From: Terriglobia bacterium
GTDB taxonomy: Bacteria > Acidobacteriota > Terriglobia > Terriglobales > Acidobacteriaceae
DNA: 35,787 nucleotides
Assembly (NCBI GenBank): GCA_021324365.1
Contig: JAJPJE010000118.1
Coordinates: forward strand, 1 to 35,787
Direction of reading: 5' to 3'
Positions within the stretch are counted from its first letter, which is position 1. Each line of letters opens with the position of its first letter. The notes below the pieces were generated by a model, which saw only the letters and a program-made list of their open reading frames with translations, was not told the origin of the DNA and did not search any database. Position numbers and translations under genes: made by a program. Below, in pieces: positions 1 to 7,565 of this stretch.

Positions 1-863
1 GCCACCTGTAGATAGTTGTCTCTGGGAGGCAGCGGGCATGTGGCGTAGGGCGTGTACCCGCACGGAGGCGTGAAGGCCTTGTTGAAGTCGAGCGTGACTT
101 TCCCATCTTTGCTGGCATGTGCATAAAGAAAGCGCCCGGCAGGATAGGTCTCCTTGCCGCTGGTAAGGTCTTTCATGATGAAGAAATATTCCTGTGGGTC
201 ATCTTCGATCAGAGGCGTGAGCCGCGCTTTGGTTCCGTTCACGGTGAACTCAACATATCCGGGACTCTCCATCTCAACGCTCTCGCCCAAGACGGTCGGG
301 ATGGCAAGCTTCTTCGGCGTCTCGAACGGCACAAATTTACCAACTACGCGGTACGACTCCTGGATAGGAAAGAATGTAAGTCCTGTGAATTCGCGCGCTC
401 TTTCACTGTTCGTATCTTTCACGCGAATGCCGAAGCGCTCGTTGCGTTGGATTACGTGCATGCGCAGATCGCCGAGTTCGAGAATCGTAGGATATCCCGT
501 AACATCTGACTTGAGCTTCATCTCCGTAACAGGTTTGCCGCCGCTAATCAGATTCGATCCGGGTAGACCTTTTACGCTGACGACACCCTTCTGCAGGACA
601 AAGATGCCCGCTTGCTCCGGAGCCTTGCCTCGCGGCAGCAGGACCGGATCGTTAGCATTCGATCCAAACTGATTGTTGCCTTCCTTCAGCCAGAAGAGTC
701 CGACCAGCGGTAGCCAGTTCTCCTTCAGGCTGGCTACTCGTTGCTGCCGCCACTTCATGATTTCAGCCTGGTATCTGGAGTCCTTCTGCGCCGTATCCGC
801 AGCAAACAAACAGGCTGTGCAACCGAATAACAGAATCCCGATCCAATGCCGGCTGAGAAGCAT
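1..863 (-). CDS. DUF1684 family secreted protein (C-terminus beyond the window)
   Basis: This gene reads leftward and is cut by the window edge after about 287 residues. The start ATG (861-863) follows a GGAGG-like ribosome site at a spacing of about five bases. The first 22 or so residues form a hydrophobic Sec-type signal ending near LFAAD; a Cys at residue 15 makes a lipoprotein signal possible but the lipobox is poor. The visible end carries PPCGYTPYATCPLPP, the hallmark of DUF1684, a bacterial family of unknown biochemical role. Since that motif lies near the end of family members, only a short tail should be missing. It is divergent from the OsmC gene with about 140 bases between them. 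The family call is firm; the function is unknown. Confidence 0.85.
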   Translation of the reverse strand, partial: MLLSRHWIGILLFGCTACLFAADTAQKDSRYQAEIMKWRQQRVASLKENWLPLVGLFWLKEGNNQFGSNANDPVLLPRGKAPEQAGIFVLQKGVVSVKGLPGSNLISGGKPVTEMKLKSDVTGYPTILELGDLRMHVIQRNERFGIRVKDTNSERAREFTGLTFFPIQESYRVVGKFVPFETPKKLAIPTVLGESVEMESPGYVEFTVNGTKARLTPLIEDDPQEYFFIMKDLTSGKETYPAGRFLYAHASKDGKVTLDFNKAFTPPCGYTPYATCPLPPRDNYLQV

Positions 864-1003
864 GCGCCCTCCGCGAATAAAAAGTATCCCGCGTAATCCT
901 AACAAACCTGCAAAAAAGGTTTGCCAGAATTCGCGCGACCGAACCCGAAGCACAGGCGTAAGATTTGGTGGGATTTGGATGCAATGAAATCCACGGAGGA
1001 ATC

Positions 1004-1426
1004 ATGATACGAAAAGGAAGTGCGGTCTGGACAGGCGGCCTGAAAGACGGAAAAGGCACGGTTTCTAGTGCCAGCGGAGTTTTGAAAGACACGCAGTACT
1101 CGTTCTCCACGCGATTCGAGAATGGTATCGGAACAAATCCGGAGGAGTTGCTGGCCGCTGCGCATGCTGGATGCTTTTCCATGGCGCTCTCGGCGCAGTT
1201 GGGAAATGCAGGTCTGACGGCGGAGCGCATTGCGACAGAGGCAGCAGTCACCCTCGACAAGGTAGACGGCGGGTTTGGAATCACTCAAGTTCATCTTACG
1301 GTTACTGCTAAGATCCCCGGGGCCAGCGCAGATGCATTTCAAAAGGCGGCTGAAGGTGCCAAGGCCGGTTGCCCTGTTTCGAAGCTGTTCAATACGAAGA
1401 TCACTATGGATGCAAAGCTTGTTTAG
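1004..1426 (+). CDS. osmC: OsmC/Ohr family peroxiredoxin-like protein
   Basis: The predicted 140-residue protein is full length for OsmC, a thiol peroxidase that reduces organic hydroperoxides in the cytoplasm. The two redox cysteines are visible: Cys57 in HAGCFSMAL and Cys123 in AGCPVSKLF, with Arg37 and Glu47/Glu48 at the places expected for the active site. The start at 1004 is chosen because ACGGAGGA lies just upstream; a longer reading from 965 has no ribosome site and adds unconserved residues. It is monocistronic, divergent from the DUF1684 gene, and followed by a hairpin terminator. Ohr is the close alternative, but the SASGVLKDTQYSFSTRFENG stretch fits OsmC better. Confidence 0.93.
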   Translation: MIRKGSAVWTGGLKDGKGTVSSASGVLKDTQYSFSTRFENGIGTNPEELLAAAHAGCFSMALSAQLGNAGLTAERIATEAAVTLDKVDGGFGITQVHLTVTAKIPGASADAFQKAAEGAKAGCPVSKLFNTKITMDAKLV

Positions 1427-1447
1427 TTCGGTATGTGATTTCAAAAC

Positions 1448-1475
1448 GATGGCTAGTCGGAGGCGGCTAGCCATC
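1448..1475 (+). terminator. Hairpin terminator after osmC
   Basis: A perfect 9-bp stem, GATGGCTAG (1448-1456) with CTAGCCATC (1467-1475), closes a 10-base loop 21 bases after the osmC stop. It is followed by a moderately T-rich run (TTGCTCTTG). Confidence 0.65.
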
Positions 1476-1739
1476 TTGCTCTTGAGTATTAGCAATCGAC
1501 GTCACTCTTGATTTCGTGATCCGAATCGCGTGCCTTGCGGCAACCATCACCCAGGCGCAGTTCGAGAGCACGATCAGACGGTCCGCCCACCCATCCAGAG
1601 CAAGTACACCCGCCGGCAGCGCTCTGGGCGCCAAAACCGGAGCAGCTTCGCCATTTTGATTAAATGAGTGGAGTTCAGAAGAACGACCAACTAGCGTTTG
1701 CGCTGGGCCATCTCAAGGTAAGTACATTGGGATGACGCA
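1476..1739. other. Intergenic stretch before the glycosyltransferase
   Basis: Together with the terminator this makes about 310 bases without a convincing gene. A 23-codon frame (1664-1735, starting MSGVQKNDQL) ends five bases before the next start. It could be a leader peptide, but it has no clear ribosome site and is not called. I see no good promoter. Confidence 0.4.
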
Positions 1740-2852
1740 TTGAACATCGTCATATTCGGTCTAACGCTCTCATCTTCCTGGGGTAATGGACACGCCACTC
1801 CATATCGGGCAATCCTGCGCGCGTTGTGGCGTATGGGTCATCGGGTGACCTTTTATGAAAAGGACGTCCCGTACTACGCGTTGCACCGCGATTTCAGCCG
1901 TTGTGACTTCTGCGGTCTGGTCCTTTACCGCAATTGGGCAGATGTTTCCAGACGCGCGATTCGCGATGTGCGCCGGGCAGATGTTGTTATCAACGCAAGC
2001 TATTGCCCCGAAGGCGCGCGCATTATCGACGAAACAAGGGGCGACGTCACCGGGCTGCGGGTTTTCTACGATCTCGATACTCCGATCACTCTCTCGAACT
2101 TGAGCCGTGGAGATGTCGACTATCTGCGGCGGGATCAGGTCATTGATTTCGATCTGTATTTATCCTTCACCGGCGGCCAAATCCTGCGCGAACTTGAAAC
2201 GGAATGGGGAGCGCGCATGGCGCGTCCTCTCTATGGCTGCGTGGACCCTGACATTTACCAGCGCGTGCCGGAGCAGGCCAGGTTTCGATGTCTGCTGAGT
2301 TACATGGGAACCTATGCGGCCGATCGGCAGGACAAATTCGATCAACTGTTCCTTGAGCTAACCCGGCAACTTCCGAATCAGCAGTTTGTGCTCGCGGGAT
2401 CACTCTATCCGTGGGAGTGGCACTGGCCCGAAAACGTTCGTTACTTCGAACATGTCTCGCCGGGCGAGCATCCTGCGTTCTATTCGAGTTCGCGCTTCAC
2501 CCTCAATATCACCCGCGGCGATATGGCACGCGGAGGATACTGTCCCTCGGGACGATTTTTTGAGGCCGCGGCTTGCGGCGCTCCGATCATCAGTGACTGG
2601 TTCGATGGGTTGGATTCGTTCTTTTTACCCGGACGAGAAATTGTCATCGCAAGCCAGCCGGAAGAAGTCCGTGATGCTTTGCAAATGTCTGAACAGGAGA
2701 GACTCGCAATGGCAAAGTGCGCTCGGGAAAGAACGTTGGCGGAACACACGGGCGAGCGCCGTGCGCAGCAGCTACTGGAATATCTGCAGGAAGCCGGAAG
2801 ACGCGCGACTGTCCATCAACCACGCACTATCAGCATGGAGGCTTCATCATGA
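1740..2852 (+). CDS. GT-B glycosyltransferase, CgeB-like (glycosyl transferases group 1)
   Basis: The 370-residue protein begins MNIVIFGLTLSSSWGNGHAT, the first beta strand and glycine loop of a GT-B Rossmann fold. A second nucleotide-sugar-binding half carries SGRFFEAAACGAPIISDW (around residues 270-290), the E-x7-G donor-binding region seen in CgeB/GT1-type enzymes. It probably transfers a sugar from a nucleotide donor to an unknown acceptor in the cytoplasm. The start is a TTG at 1740: the nearby ATG at 1732 hits a stop after three codons, and the protein fold starts exactly at the TTG. It overlaps the nucleotidyltransferase gene by four bases (ATGA), so the two are translationally coupled and probably act in one glycan or glycoside pathway. 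Confidence 0.82.
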   Translation: MNIVIFGLTLSSSWGNGHATPYRAILRALWRMGHRVTFYEKDVPYYALHRDFSRCDFCGLVLYRNWADVSRRAIRDVRRADVVINASYCPEGARIIDETRGDVTGLRVFYDLDTPITLSNLSRGDVDYLRRDQVIDFDLYLSFTGGQILRELETEWGARMARPLYGCVDPDIYQRVPEQARFRCLLSYMGTYAADRQDKFDQLFLELTRQLPNQQFVLAGSLYPWEWHWPENVRYFEHVSPGEHPAFYSSSRFTLNITRGDMARGGYCPSGRFFEAAACGAPIISDWFDGLDSFFLPGREIVIASQPEEVRDALQMSEQERLAMAKCARERTLAEHTGERRAQQLLEYLQEAGRRATVHQPRTISMEASS

Positions 2853-3610
2853 TTGGAATCATTCCTGCAGCCGGAGCTGGTCAAAGAATTCAACCTCTGG
2901 GATGTTCGAAGGAACTCCTTCCGGTGGGATCTCGCTTCATCGAGAGTGTCGAGAGGCCTAAAGCCGTCATGGAGTATCTGGTGGAACGCATGATCGCAGC
3001 CGGCGCGGACCAGATCTGCATGGTGATTTCCGGTGAAAAGACCGATATCGTCCGCTACTTCGCCGAGCGCGATTACGCTGCCGAAATCTTCTATGCCGTC
3101 CAGAATGAGCCGCGAGGGCTATGTGACGCGCTCTTCCGCGCCGAACCGTTTGCCAGGAACCATCGCGAAGTGCTCATCGGTCTGCCGGATACCATCTGGT
3201 TCCCGGAGAATGCTTACCGCGCAAGCCTCGATCTCCACGAAGATGCTAATGTAAACTTGGTGTGTTTCCCGGTCCAGGACGCGTCTGCGTTCGACTCAGT
3301 AGTCGCGGATGACACTGGATACGTGAAACGAGTAGATGTGAAAATACCCAACTACCAGTCGCTATGGATCTGGGGGGCAGTGATCACCACCGGAGATGCT
3401 TTCCGAGATCTGAAACTGCTATGGGAGTCGCGGCATCGCGAAGATGAATTTCTCGGCCACTTGATGAACGCCTATATCGAGGCCGGCAATTCGGTTCGGG
3501 CGTCGCATGTGGGAGAAGTGTATATGGATGTGGGAACGTTGCCGGGATATCACGCGGCACAGGATTTCCTTCGCGGGCTGCGTCGGCCAGAGCAGCGAAG
3601 AGCTGCCTAG
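2849..3610 (+). CDS. Sugar-1-phosphate nucleotidyltransferase (RfbA/GalU-like)
   Basis: The 253-residue enzyme carries the NTP-binding signature of sugar nucleotidyltransferases at its N-terminus (residues 6-25), AAGAGQRIQPLG followed by CSKELLPVG, with the phosphate-contacting Lys. An acidic LIGLPD segment (around residue 110) fits the metal/sugar site. Such enzymes make NDP-sugars from NTP and sugar-1-phosphate; the sequence alone does not tell glucose from another sugar or dTTP from UTP. The ATG at 2849 overlaps the stop of the glycosyltransferase as ATGA and has GGAGG about eight bases upstream. Coupling suggests it supplies the donor for that transferase. It converges with the small gene at 3616. 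Confidence 0.88.
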   Translation: MIGIIPAAGAGQRIQPLGCSKELLPVGSRFIESVERPKAVMEYLVERMIAAGADQICMVISGEKTDIVRYFAERDYAAEIFYAVQNEPRGLCDALFRAEPFARNHREVLIGLPDTIWFPENAYRASLDLHEDANVNLVCFPVQDASAFDSVVADDTGYVKRVDVKIPNYQSLWIWGAVITTGDAFRDLKLLWESRHREDEFLGHLMNAYIEAGNSVRASHVGEVYMDVGTLPGYHAAQDFLRGLRRPEQRRAA

Positions 3611-3615
3611 CTCCT

Positions 3616-3858
3616 CTACCCGCCCAATTGCGCCGTCTGAGCGCGCAGGTTATCGCGAATCTCGCGATTTATCCGGGCGGCGTCCCGGGAGGCATTGTCG
3701 ATGAGTTCCAGCCAGCGCTTACCATTTTCGTCCAGACTGCTTTGCGCCAGCAGGTAGGACGCCTGCATGATGGTTTCAATGGAGTTACTCAAATCGTGGG
3801 CCAGGGTCCGAAGCTTGCTGTTGGTTTCGATTGCGCTGTTGGAAGTTTCCATAGTCAT
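3616..3858 (-). CDS. Stand-alone histidine-kinase-like dimerisation (DHp) protein
   Basis: The 80-residue protein is almost entirely two predicted amphipathic helices. Helix 1 contains LAHDLSNSIETIMQASYLL, matching the H-box of HisKA-type phosphoacceptor helices with His21 as the candidate phospho-site. Helix 2 (from about residue 43) reads GKRWLELIDNASRDAARI, like the second DHp helix. There is no HATPase domain and no room for one: the gene ends six bases before the convergent nucleotidyltransferase stop. It may be a phosphotransfer or dimerisation partner for another kinase, or a remnant. The ATG at 3858 is preferred over a TTG at 3861; AAGGG lies upstream. The fold call is moderately sure, the role unknown. 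Confidence 0.6.
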   Translation of the reverse strand: MTMETSNSAIETNSKLRTLAHDLSNSIETIMQASYLLAQSSLDENGKRWLELIDNASRDAARINREIRDNLRAQTAQLGG

Positions 3859-4295
3859 CAACGCGAGCCCTTCTGCTCTGAAGTAGTAGTGTACAACCCT
3901 AACCCCTCATCTAAGTATGCTCGAGGGAAGACCACCATTCAGCAGAGACTTTCCCCTAACCCGATGTGTTAGAAGCAGATTTCAGCAGAAGAGTTGGTTG
4001 CTCTCCGAATCTCCGCAACAACTCTGCTGGTAATTTTCCGCCTTGAATCCCTTTGGTGAGTTGCTGCTTCAAGACAAAATGCATTTCCGCATCATCTACT
4101 TAGTCGTTCTACCCTGAATTCCTAGGTCTCGGACTAAGGTTAAGTAGCTAGACCCATTACGGCCTTCCTCGGAATCGATTCCGCTGCTCCGGTCCATAGA
4201 ATTTACACAATGTCCACGTTCAAGGTAGCTGCTGGTCGCCACTGCCATGGCTGGTTTTGGAGCGTGTCCCCCAGAACTAGAAACCGGAGGCATGA
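3859..4295. other. Intergenic region between divergent genes
   Basis: About 435 bases, relatively AT-rich, separate the DHp gene (leftward) from the secreted hydrolase (rightward). I find no convincing gene here. It contains the palindrome at 4170-4183 and a ribosome site, CCGGAGG, at 4284-4290 just before the hydrolase start. Confidence 0.5.
4170..4183. promoter_or_regulatory. 14-bp perfect palindrome, candidate operator
   Basis: CGGAATCGATTCCG is a perfect palindrome 112 bases upstream of the hydrolase start, in the divergent intergenic region. It may be a regulator site; no promoter elements around it are clear enough to confirm this. Confidence 0.3.
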
Positions 4296-6176
4296 ATGCG
4301 CAGAGTGTGGTTCCCGGCTGCGGTTGCAGCGGTACTGTTTATTGCGGCGTTAGAAGCGCTGGCTGGAAGTGCAGTTAGTCCTAGTACGACCTTATCGGCA
4401 GAGACTGGCAATAATACGAGCACGGCCGAATCGTTTCAGGGTTGGTCCAACGGCAACGAAGCGGCGACAAATGTGAGCAAAGTTCCCATACGAAGCCTGC
4501 TTTACCCTGGCTCAAATACCAGGATCTTCGCCCACTTCCTCCCGTGGTTCGGGCAGGGAGGCCACGCGGATATCGGCTATAACTCGGCCAACCCTGGGCA
4601 GGTGGTGCGCCAGGTCGAAGACATGATCAGCCGCGGCATCAACGGCGCGATCATCGACTGGTACGGACAAAAGGGCTCTCACGAAGACATCACGACCCAG
4701 TACATGATGTCGGCGGCGGAAAGCCATAACGGATTTCTCTTCGCGATTATGGAAGATGCCGGTGCCATCCGTGGCTGCGGCTCTTGCCAGGACGCGCTGA
4801 TCAGCGACCTTACCTATGCCTACAACAAGTACGAACAGTCGCCAGCCTATTTCCGCATCAACGGAAGACCTGTTGTCTTCTTCTTTGACGCGCCAACTTT
4901 ACCTGGCGTGAATCTGGCTGCCGTGCGAGCCGCTGTGCCCGGCAATCCCATTTTTGTTCTCAAGGACGCGGCAGGTTTCATCACGGCGGGCGCTGAAGGC
5001 GCATATAGCTGGGTATCAGATCAGTTCAATAACAGCAACTGGGGCCAGGCCTATCTTGACTACTTCTATAAGACCGGTTTGCTCAACAACTCGAAGCAAG
5101 CCTTTGGCTCGACCAAGAAAGGCTTTAATGATTCCAAGGCGAGTTGGGGGGCGGGCCGTGTCGTCCCTCAGAATTGCGGTCAAACATGGCTGAATACCTT
5201 TGCTGAGATTGGCAAGTACTACTCTGCCAGCAATCAGCTCGAGAATCTGCAACTGGTTACGTGGAACGACTACGAGGAAGGCACCGCGCTGGAGATGGGC
5301 GTGGACAATTGCTTGTCGATCTCAGGCAGCGCTTCCGGCGATACCGTGAGCTGGAGTATCAACGGCGCGGAAAACACGCTGGACCATTACACCGTCTATA
5401 TTTCGTCCGACGGCGAGAACCTCATGCCAGTGACCGATGTTCCCGCTGGCACACATCAGCTAAATCTCGCTCAGTACGGTTTTCCCGCTGGCGCTTACAC
5501 CGTCTACGTCAAAGCCGTGGGCCGTGCCTCCATTCGGAACCACATGACAGGCGCAATCTCGTATCACTCATCAGGCGGACCAGGGACCATCAGCGTGGGA
5601 GGGGGGAACGCGTCTCCAACCGCCACGCCTGCGGTTTCGTCCACAAACATAACCGCGGAACCTTCGGCCCTCTCCATTCCGAGTGGCCAGTCCGGCACCA
5701 TGACTGTGACCCTGCGCCCATCAACTACATTCACCGGAACTGTGTCTCTTGCGTGCGCGGGGTTGCCGGTCGGCGTGAGTTGTAGCTTTGCCAATCCAAC
5801 CGTCGCTCTCGCAGGTCAGCCTGTCTCAACGACCCTCACAGTTTCGACCGGCGCTGTGCAAAGTGCCAACCTGACGCCGCATGGCGGAATGCTTGCGATG
5901 TGGCTTCCAGGACTCGGATTTGGAATGGTTGTGGTTGGCTCTCAGCGACGCTCAAAGAAGTTCTGGGCGGGATTGGTGATGCTGGTCCTGATCGCAACGC
6001 TCGTTTCCGTTGGCTGCGGTGGTGCGTCGAACTTTGCGGCCAAAGCTTCGGCGAACGGAACAGGAGGCACGGTGGGCACGACCGCAACCGTGCAGCCTGG
6101 AACATATCAGATTACGATACAAGCGAGTGCCGGTTCCACTCAACAAGCGACGACCGCAGTCCTGGTCGTGCAATAA
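4296..6176 (+). CDS. Secreted GH71/GH99-like glycoside hydrolase with Ig-like tail
   Basis: The 626-residue protein starts with a signal peptide (residues 1-24). Residues 65-345 look like a TIM-barrel hydrolase of the GH71/GH99 type: FAHFLPWFGQ (78-87), GINGAIIDWYGQ (around 115) and TWNDYEEGTALE (322-333), with Glu327/Glu328 as candidate acids. A fibronectin-like segment follows (about 345-425), then an Ig-like repeat (about 450-525). The tail has a hydrophobic helix ending LIATLVSVGCGG (about residues 565-577) and a final strand-rich piece, GTYQITIQAS. This split tail is common in Acidobacteria as I remember them. The likely substrate is an alpha-glucan or alpha-mannan, which cannot be fixed from sequence. 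ATG 4296 follows CCGGAGG; the ATG at 4292 is in another frame. Confidence 0.75.
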   Translation: MRRVWFPAAVAAVLFIAALEALAGSAVSPSTTLSAETGNNTSTAESFQGWSNGNEAATNVSKVPIRSLLYPGSNTRIFAHFLPWFGQGGHADIGYNSANPGQVVRQVEDMISRGINGAIIDWYGQKGSHEDITTQYMMSAAESHNGFLFAIMEDAGAIRGCGSCQDALISDLTYAYNKYEQSPAYFRINGRPVVFFFDAPTLPGVNLAAVRAAVPGNPIFVLKDAAGFITAGAEGAYSWVSDQFNNSNWGQAYLDYFYKTGLLNNSKQAFGSTKKGFNDSKASWGAGRVVPQNCGQTWLNTFAEIGKYYSASNQLENLQLVTWNDYEEGTALEMGVDNCLSISGSASGDTVSWSINGAENTLDHYTVYISSDGENLMPVTDVPAGTHQLNLAQYGFPAGAYTVYVKAVGRASIRNHMTGAISYHSSGGPGTISVGGGNASPTATPAVSSTNITAEPSALSIPSGQSGTMTVTLRPSTTFTGTVSLACAGLPVGVSCSFANPTVALAGQPVSTTLTVSTGAVQSANLTPHGGMLAMWLPGLGFGMVVVGSQRRSKKFWAGLVMLVLIATLVSVGCGGASNFAAKASANGTGGTVGTTATVQPGTYQITIQASAGSTQQATTAVLVVQ

Positions 6177-6249
6177 GCAGGCGTTCGCGTGAGGGTGACT
6201 CTTGAGCTTAGACCGGGATGGAAATCTTATCCATCAATCAACTGTGAAG

Positions 6250-6272
6250 CGGCGCGGCTGTCGGGCGCGCCG
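6250..6272 (+). terminator. GC-rich hairpin after the hydrolase
   Basis: CGGCGCG (6250-6256) pairs perfectly with CGCGCCG (6266-6272) around a 9-base loop, 74 bases after the hydrolase stop. The T run is short (GTTTC), so this is a weak intrinsic terminator or simply an RNA 3' end structure. Confidence 0.45.
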
Positions 6273-6336
6273 TTTCGAACCGGATAGGTGCCAGATCACA
6301 GGCGATGGACAATCCTGTGCGCAGTTACTTCCAAAA

Positions 6337-6356
6337 GGCGTAGCTTCAGCCATGCC
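6337..6356. repeat. Dispersed hairpin repeat, copy 1 (single hairpin)
   Basis: GGCGTAGC-TTCA-GCCATGCC forms an 8-bp stem with one A-C mismatch and one G-T pair. Its plan matches the first hairpins at 11568-11587 and 34960-34979: a GGC outer stem, a variable middle and a TTCA/TTTA loop. The second hairpin of those copies is absent here. Confidence 0.6.
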
Positions 6357-6390
6357 GAAGCACGATCTCATACGCTACGGGAATGCTGGT

Positions 6391-6418
6391 TTGACATGCG
6401 CTGATGCGCCTGTACAAT
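6391..6418 (+). promoter_or_regulatory. Strong sigma-70 promoter upstream of tRNA-Leu
   Basis: TTGACA (6391-6396) and TACAAT (6413-6418) are separated by 16 bases, which is near consensus. The start of transcription would fall near 6425, immediately before the hairpin at 6426. It is the best-matched promoter I see in the window. Confidence 0.8.
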
Positions 6419-6425
6419 AATGTGA

Positions 6426-6453
6426 GTGGGCGTCGAGAGACGCCCGCTTTTTT
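6426..6453 (+). terminator. Terminator-like hairpin at the promoter's start site
   Basis: GGGCGTC (6428-6434), a GAGA tetraloop and GACGCCC (6439-6445), extended by two outer pairs, are followed by GC and six T (6448-6453). This is a textbook intrinsic terminator, but it begins where the transcript of the promoter at 6391 should start. It may be an attenuator or processing leader for the tRNA, or the end of a roughly 30-nt RNA. Confidence 0.7.
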
Positions 6454-6497
6454 GCACGCAGACCTTCTGATTATTCAGACGTCCGCAGTTGTGATAA

Positions 6498-6584
6498 GCC
6501 GAAGTGGCGGAACTGGCAGACGCGCATGGTTCAGGTCCATGTGCCGGCAACGGCGTGGGGGTTCGAGTCCCTTCTTCGGCACCA
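6498..6584 (+). tRNA. tRNA-Leu (anticodon CAG)
   Basis: The 87-base gene folds as a class II tRNA. The acceptor stem is GCCGAAG with CTTCGGC, the anticodon stem CATGG/CCATG encloses loop TTCAGGT (anticodon CAG), a long variable arm GCCGGCAACGGC follows, and the T loop is TTCGAGT. The 3' CCA is encoded. It decodes CUG leucine codons. A strong promoter lies about 75 bases upstream and a 10-bp terminator 38 bases downstream, so it is a single-gene unit. Confidence 0.97.
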
Positions 6585-6621
6585 AAGTTCAAGTAAAACC
6601 GCTGATAAACGAATAAATTTT

Positions 6622-6648
6622 AGCCCTGCAAGCATTTGCAGGGCTTTT
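6622..6648 (+). terminator. Intrinsic terminator of the tRNA-Leu unit
   Basis: AGCCCTGCAA (6622-6631) pairs perfectly with TTGCAGGGCT (6636-6645) around a GCAT loop, followed by TTTTGATTT. Confidence 0.9.
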
Positions 6649-7078
6649 GATTTGCTGCGAACGTGCTCTTGAGTGTGTGCAATACCCCCTGTTCCTCTGA
6701 ATCTTCGAGCTAAATCGAGCTAAACTTTCTGCCTGAGTAATACAGCTTCGAACGATTTCCGCCAACCCAAGGGGCGATCTCGGGCTGGTCGTCCGAGCGG
6801 GGTTGTGTCGAACGGCGTCGTAGGGTCGAGCGACGGATGGCTGGACGTGGACAGGTGCCTTGTTTTCGGTTCGGTTGCGTCCGGCTCAACCCGAAGACTG
6901 TGGCTGAGTGGCTGCGGCGAAGAATGCCCAACTGAAGAGTCTCGGCGCTCAGAGCCGTCTGCGGATTGCAGAATCGCTTGGCAGGTACAGGGTGGTGCCG
7001 GAGGCGCAGAGCCATTTTGGGCCAAGCTAGGCGTGGATTGTGGCGGCTAGGCTCCGGGCCGCAGCCTGTGTCTGCGAT

Positions 7079-7355
7079 ATGGCGAATAAAAGCGAAAATG
7101 ATATGCTGACGCAAGTCATGCACGAGCTTCGGTGGCTCTGCAAAGCATAGGGACGAAGGCCGCAAACGTGTTCTGCTGATCGCCGCTTCCATCCTCGCTG
7201 CCCGGCGACTGGCACAATGGGACGGTCGCCCCTCACCTGCGTTCGAATCAGCGATTGCCGATGCTATCAGCATTGCGGAGCGGATCATGCAGAGGATCGC
7301 TCAACGGTATTCGCAGGCGAACTCATTCTGGCGAGTGCTCTCCCCGCGACGGTAA
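7079..7355 (+). pseudogene. Frameshifted small conserved-looking gene
   Basis: A frame from ATG 7079 reads MANKSENDMLTQVMHELRWL and stops at 7148-7150. Immediately after, another frame with no start codon (from 7152) reads on for 67 residues, including KRVLLIAASILAARRLAQWD, SPAFESAIADAISIAERIM and a C-terminal arginine-rich end, stopping at 7353-7355. The second part has the codon pattern of a real protein and resembles small acidobacterial proteins I remember with an ILAAR-LAQ-DG-PSPA-E-AIADAI pattern. The simplest reading is one gene of about 90 residues broken by a frameshift at about 7150. A sequencing error is the alternative. Function unknown. Confidence 0.5.
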
Positions 7356-7544
7356 TACAGAGCGAAGCCGAGGTTTGCCTGAATCGCTGGTGTGAGGGAA
7401 GGAGATGCCTTCCTCCAAGAGTTCCGTGACGCGGGTTTTCACATTGCCATCCTCATTCGTACGGGGCGTAACGCTCGTACGAGAACCCGCGTGTTCTGGC
7501 CGCCGAAATACGCGCATTGCGCTGAACGGGCAAATAGACTTCAG

Positions 7545-7565
7545 TCCCGGTGCAGCACACCGGGA
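7545..7565 (+). promoter_or_regulatory. Hairpin in the 5' region of the dioxygenase gene
   Basis: TCCCGGTG (7545-7552) and CACCGGGA (7558-7565) form a perfect 8-bp stem with a 5-base loop, 28 bases before the start codon at 7594. It may be an upstream terminator or a leader structure. Confidence 0.4.

Noticed and set aside
1664-1735. A 23-codon leader-like frame before the glycosyltransferase
   Set aside because: It has no clear ribosome site and no attenuator structure to support a leader peptide.
4096-4293. A 65-residue minus-strand frame in the intergenic region
   Set aside because: It overlaps the ribosome site of the hydrolase gene and has no ribosome site or coding signal of its own.
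6368-6592. A 74-residue minus-strand frame containing GTRTPTPLPAHGPEPCASAS
   Set aside because: It is the antisense translation of the tRNA-Leu gene, a well-known annotation artefact.
6886-6930. Possible transposase helix-turn-helix relic NPKTVAEWLRR
   Set aside because: Only about 11 residues match, there are no flanking inverted repeats and the neighbouring translation does not continue the family.
6710-7288. A 192-residue minus-strand frame
   Set aside because: It is rich in Arg, Ser and Pro with no fold pattern, and opposes the frameshifted gene on the plus strand.
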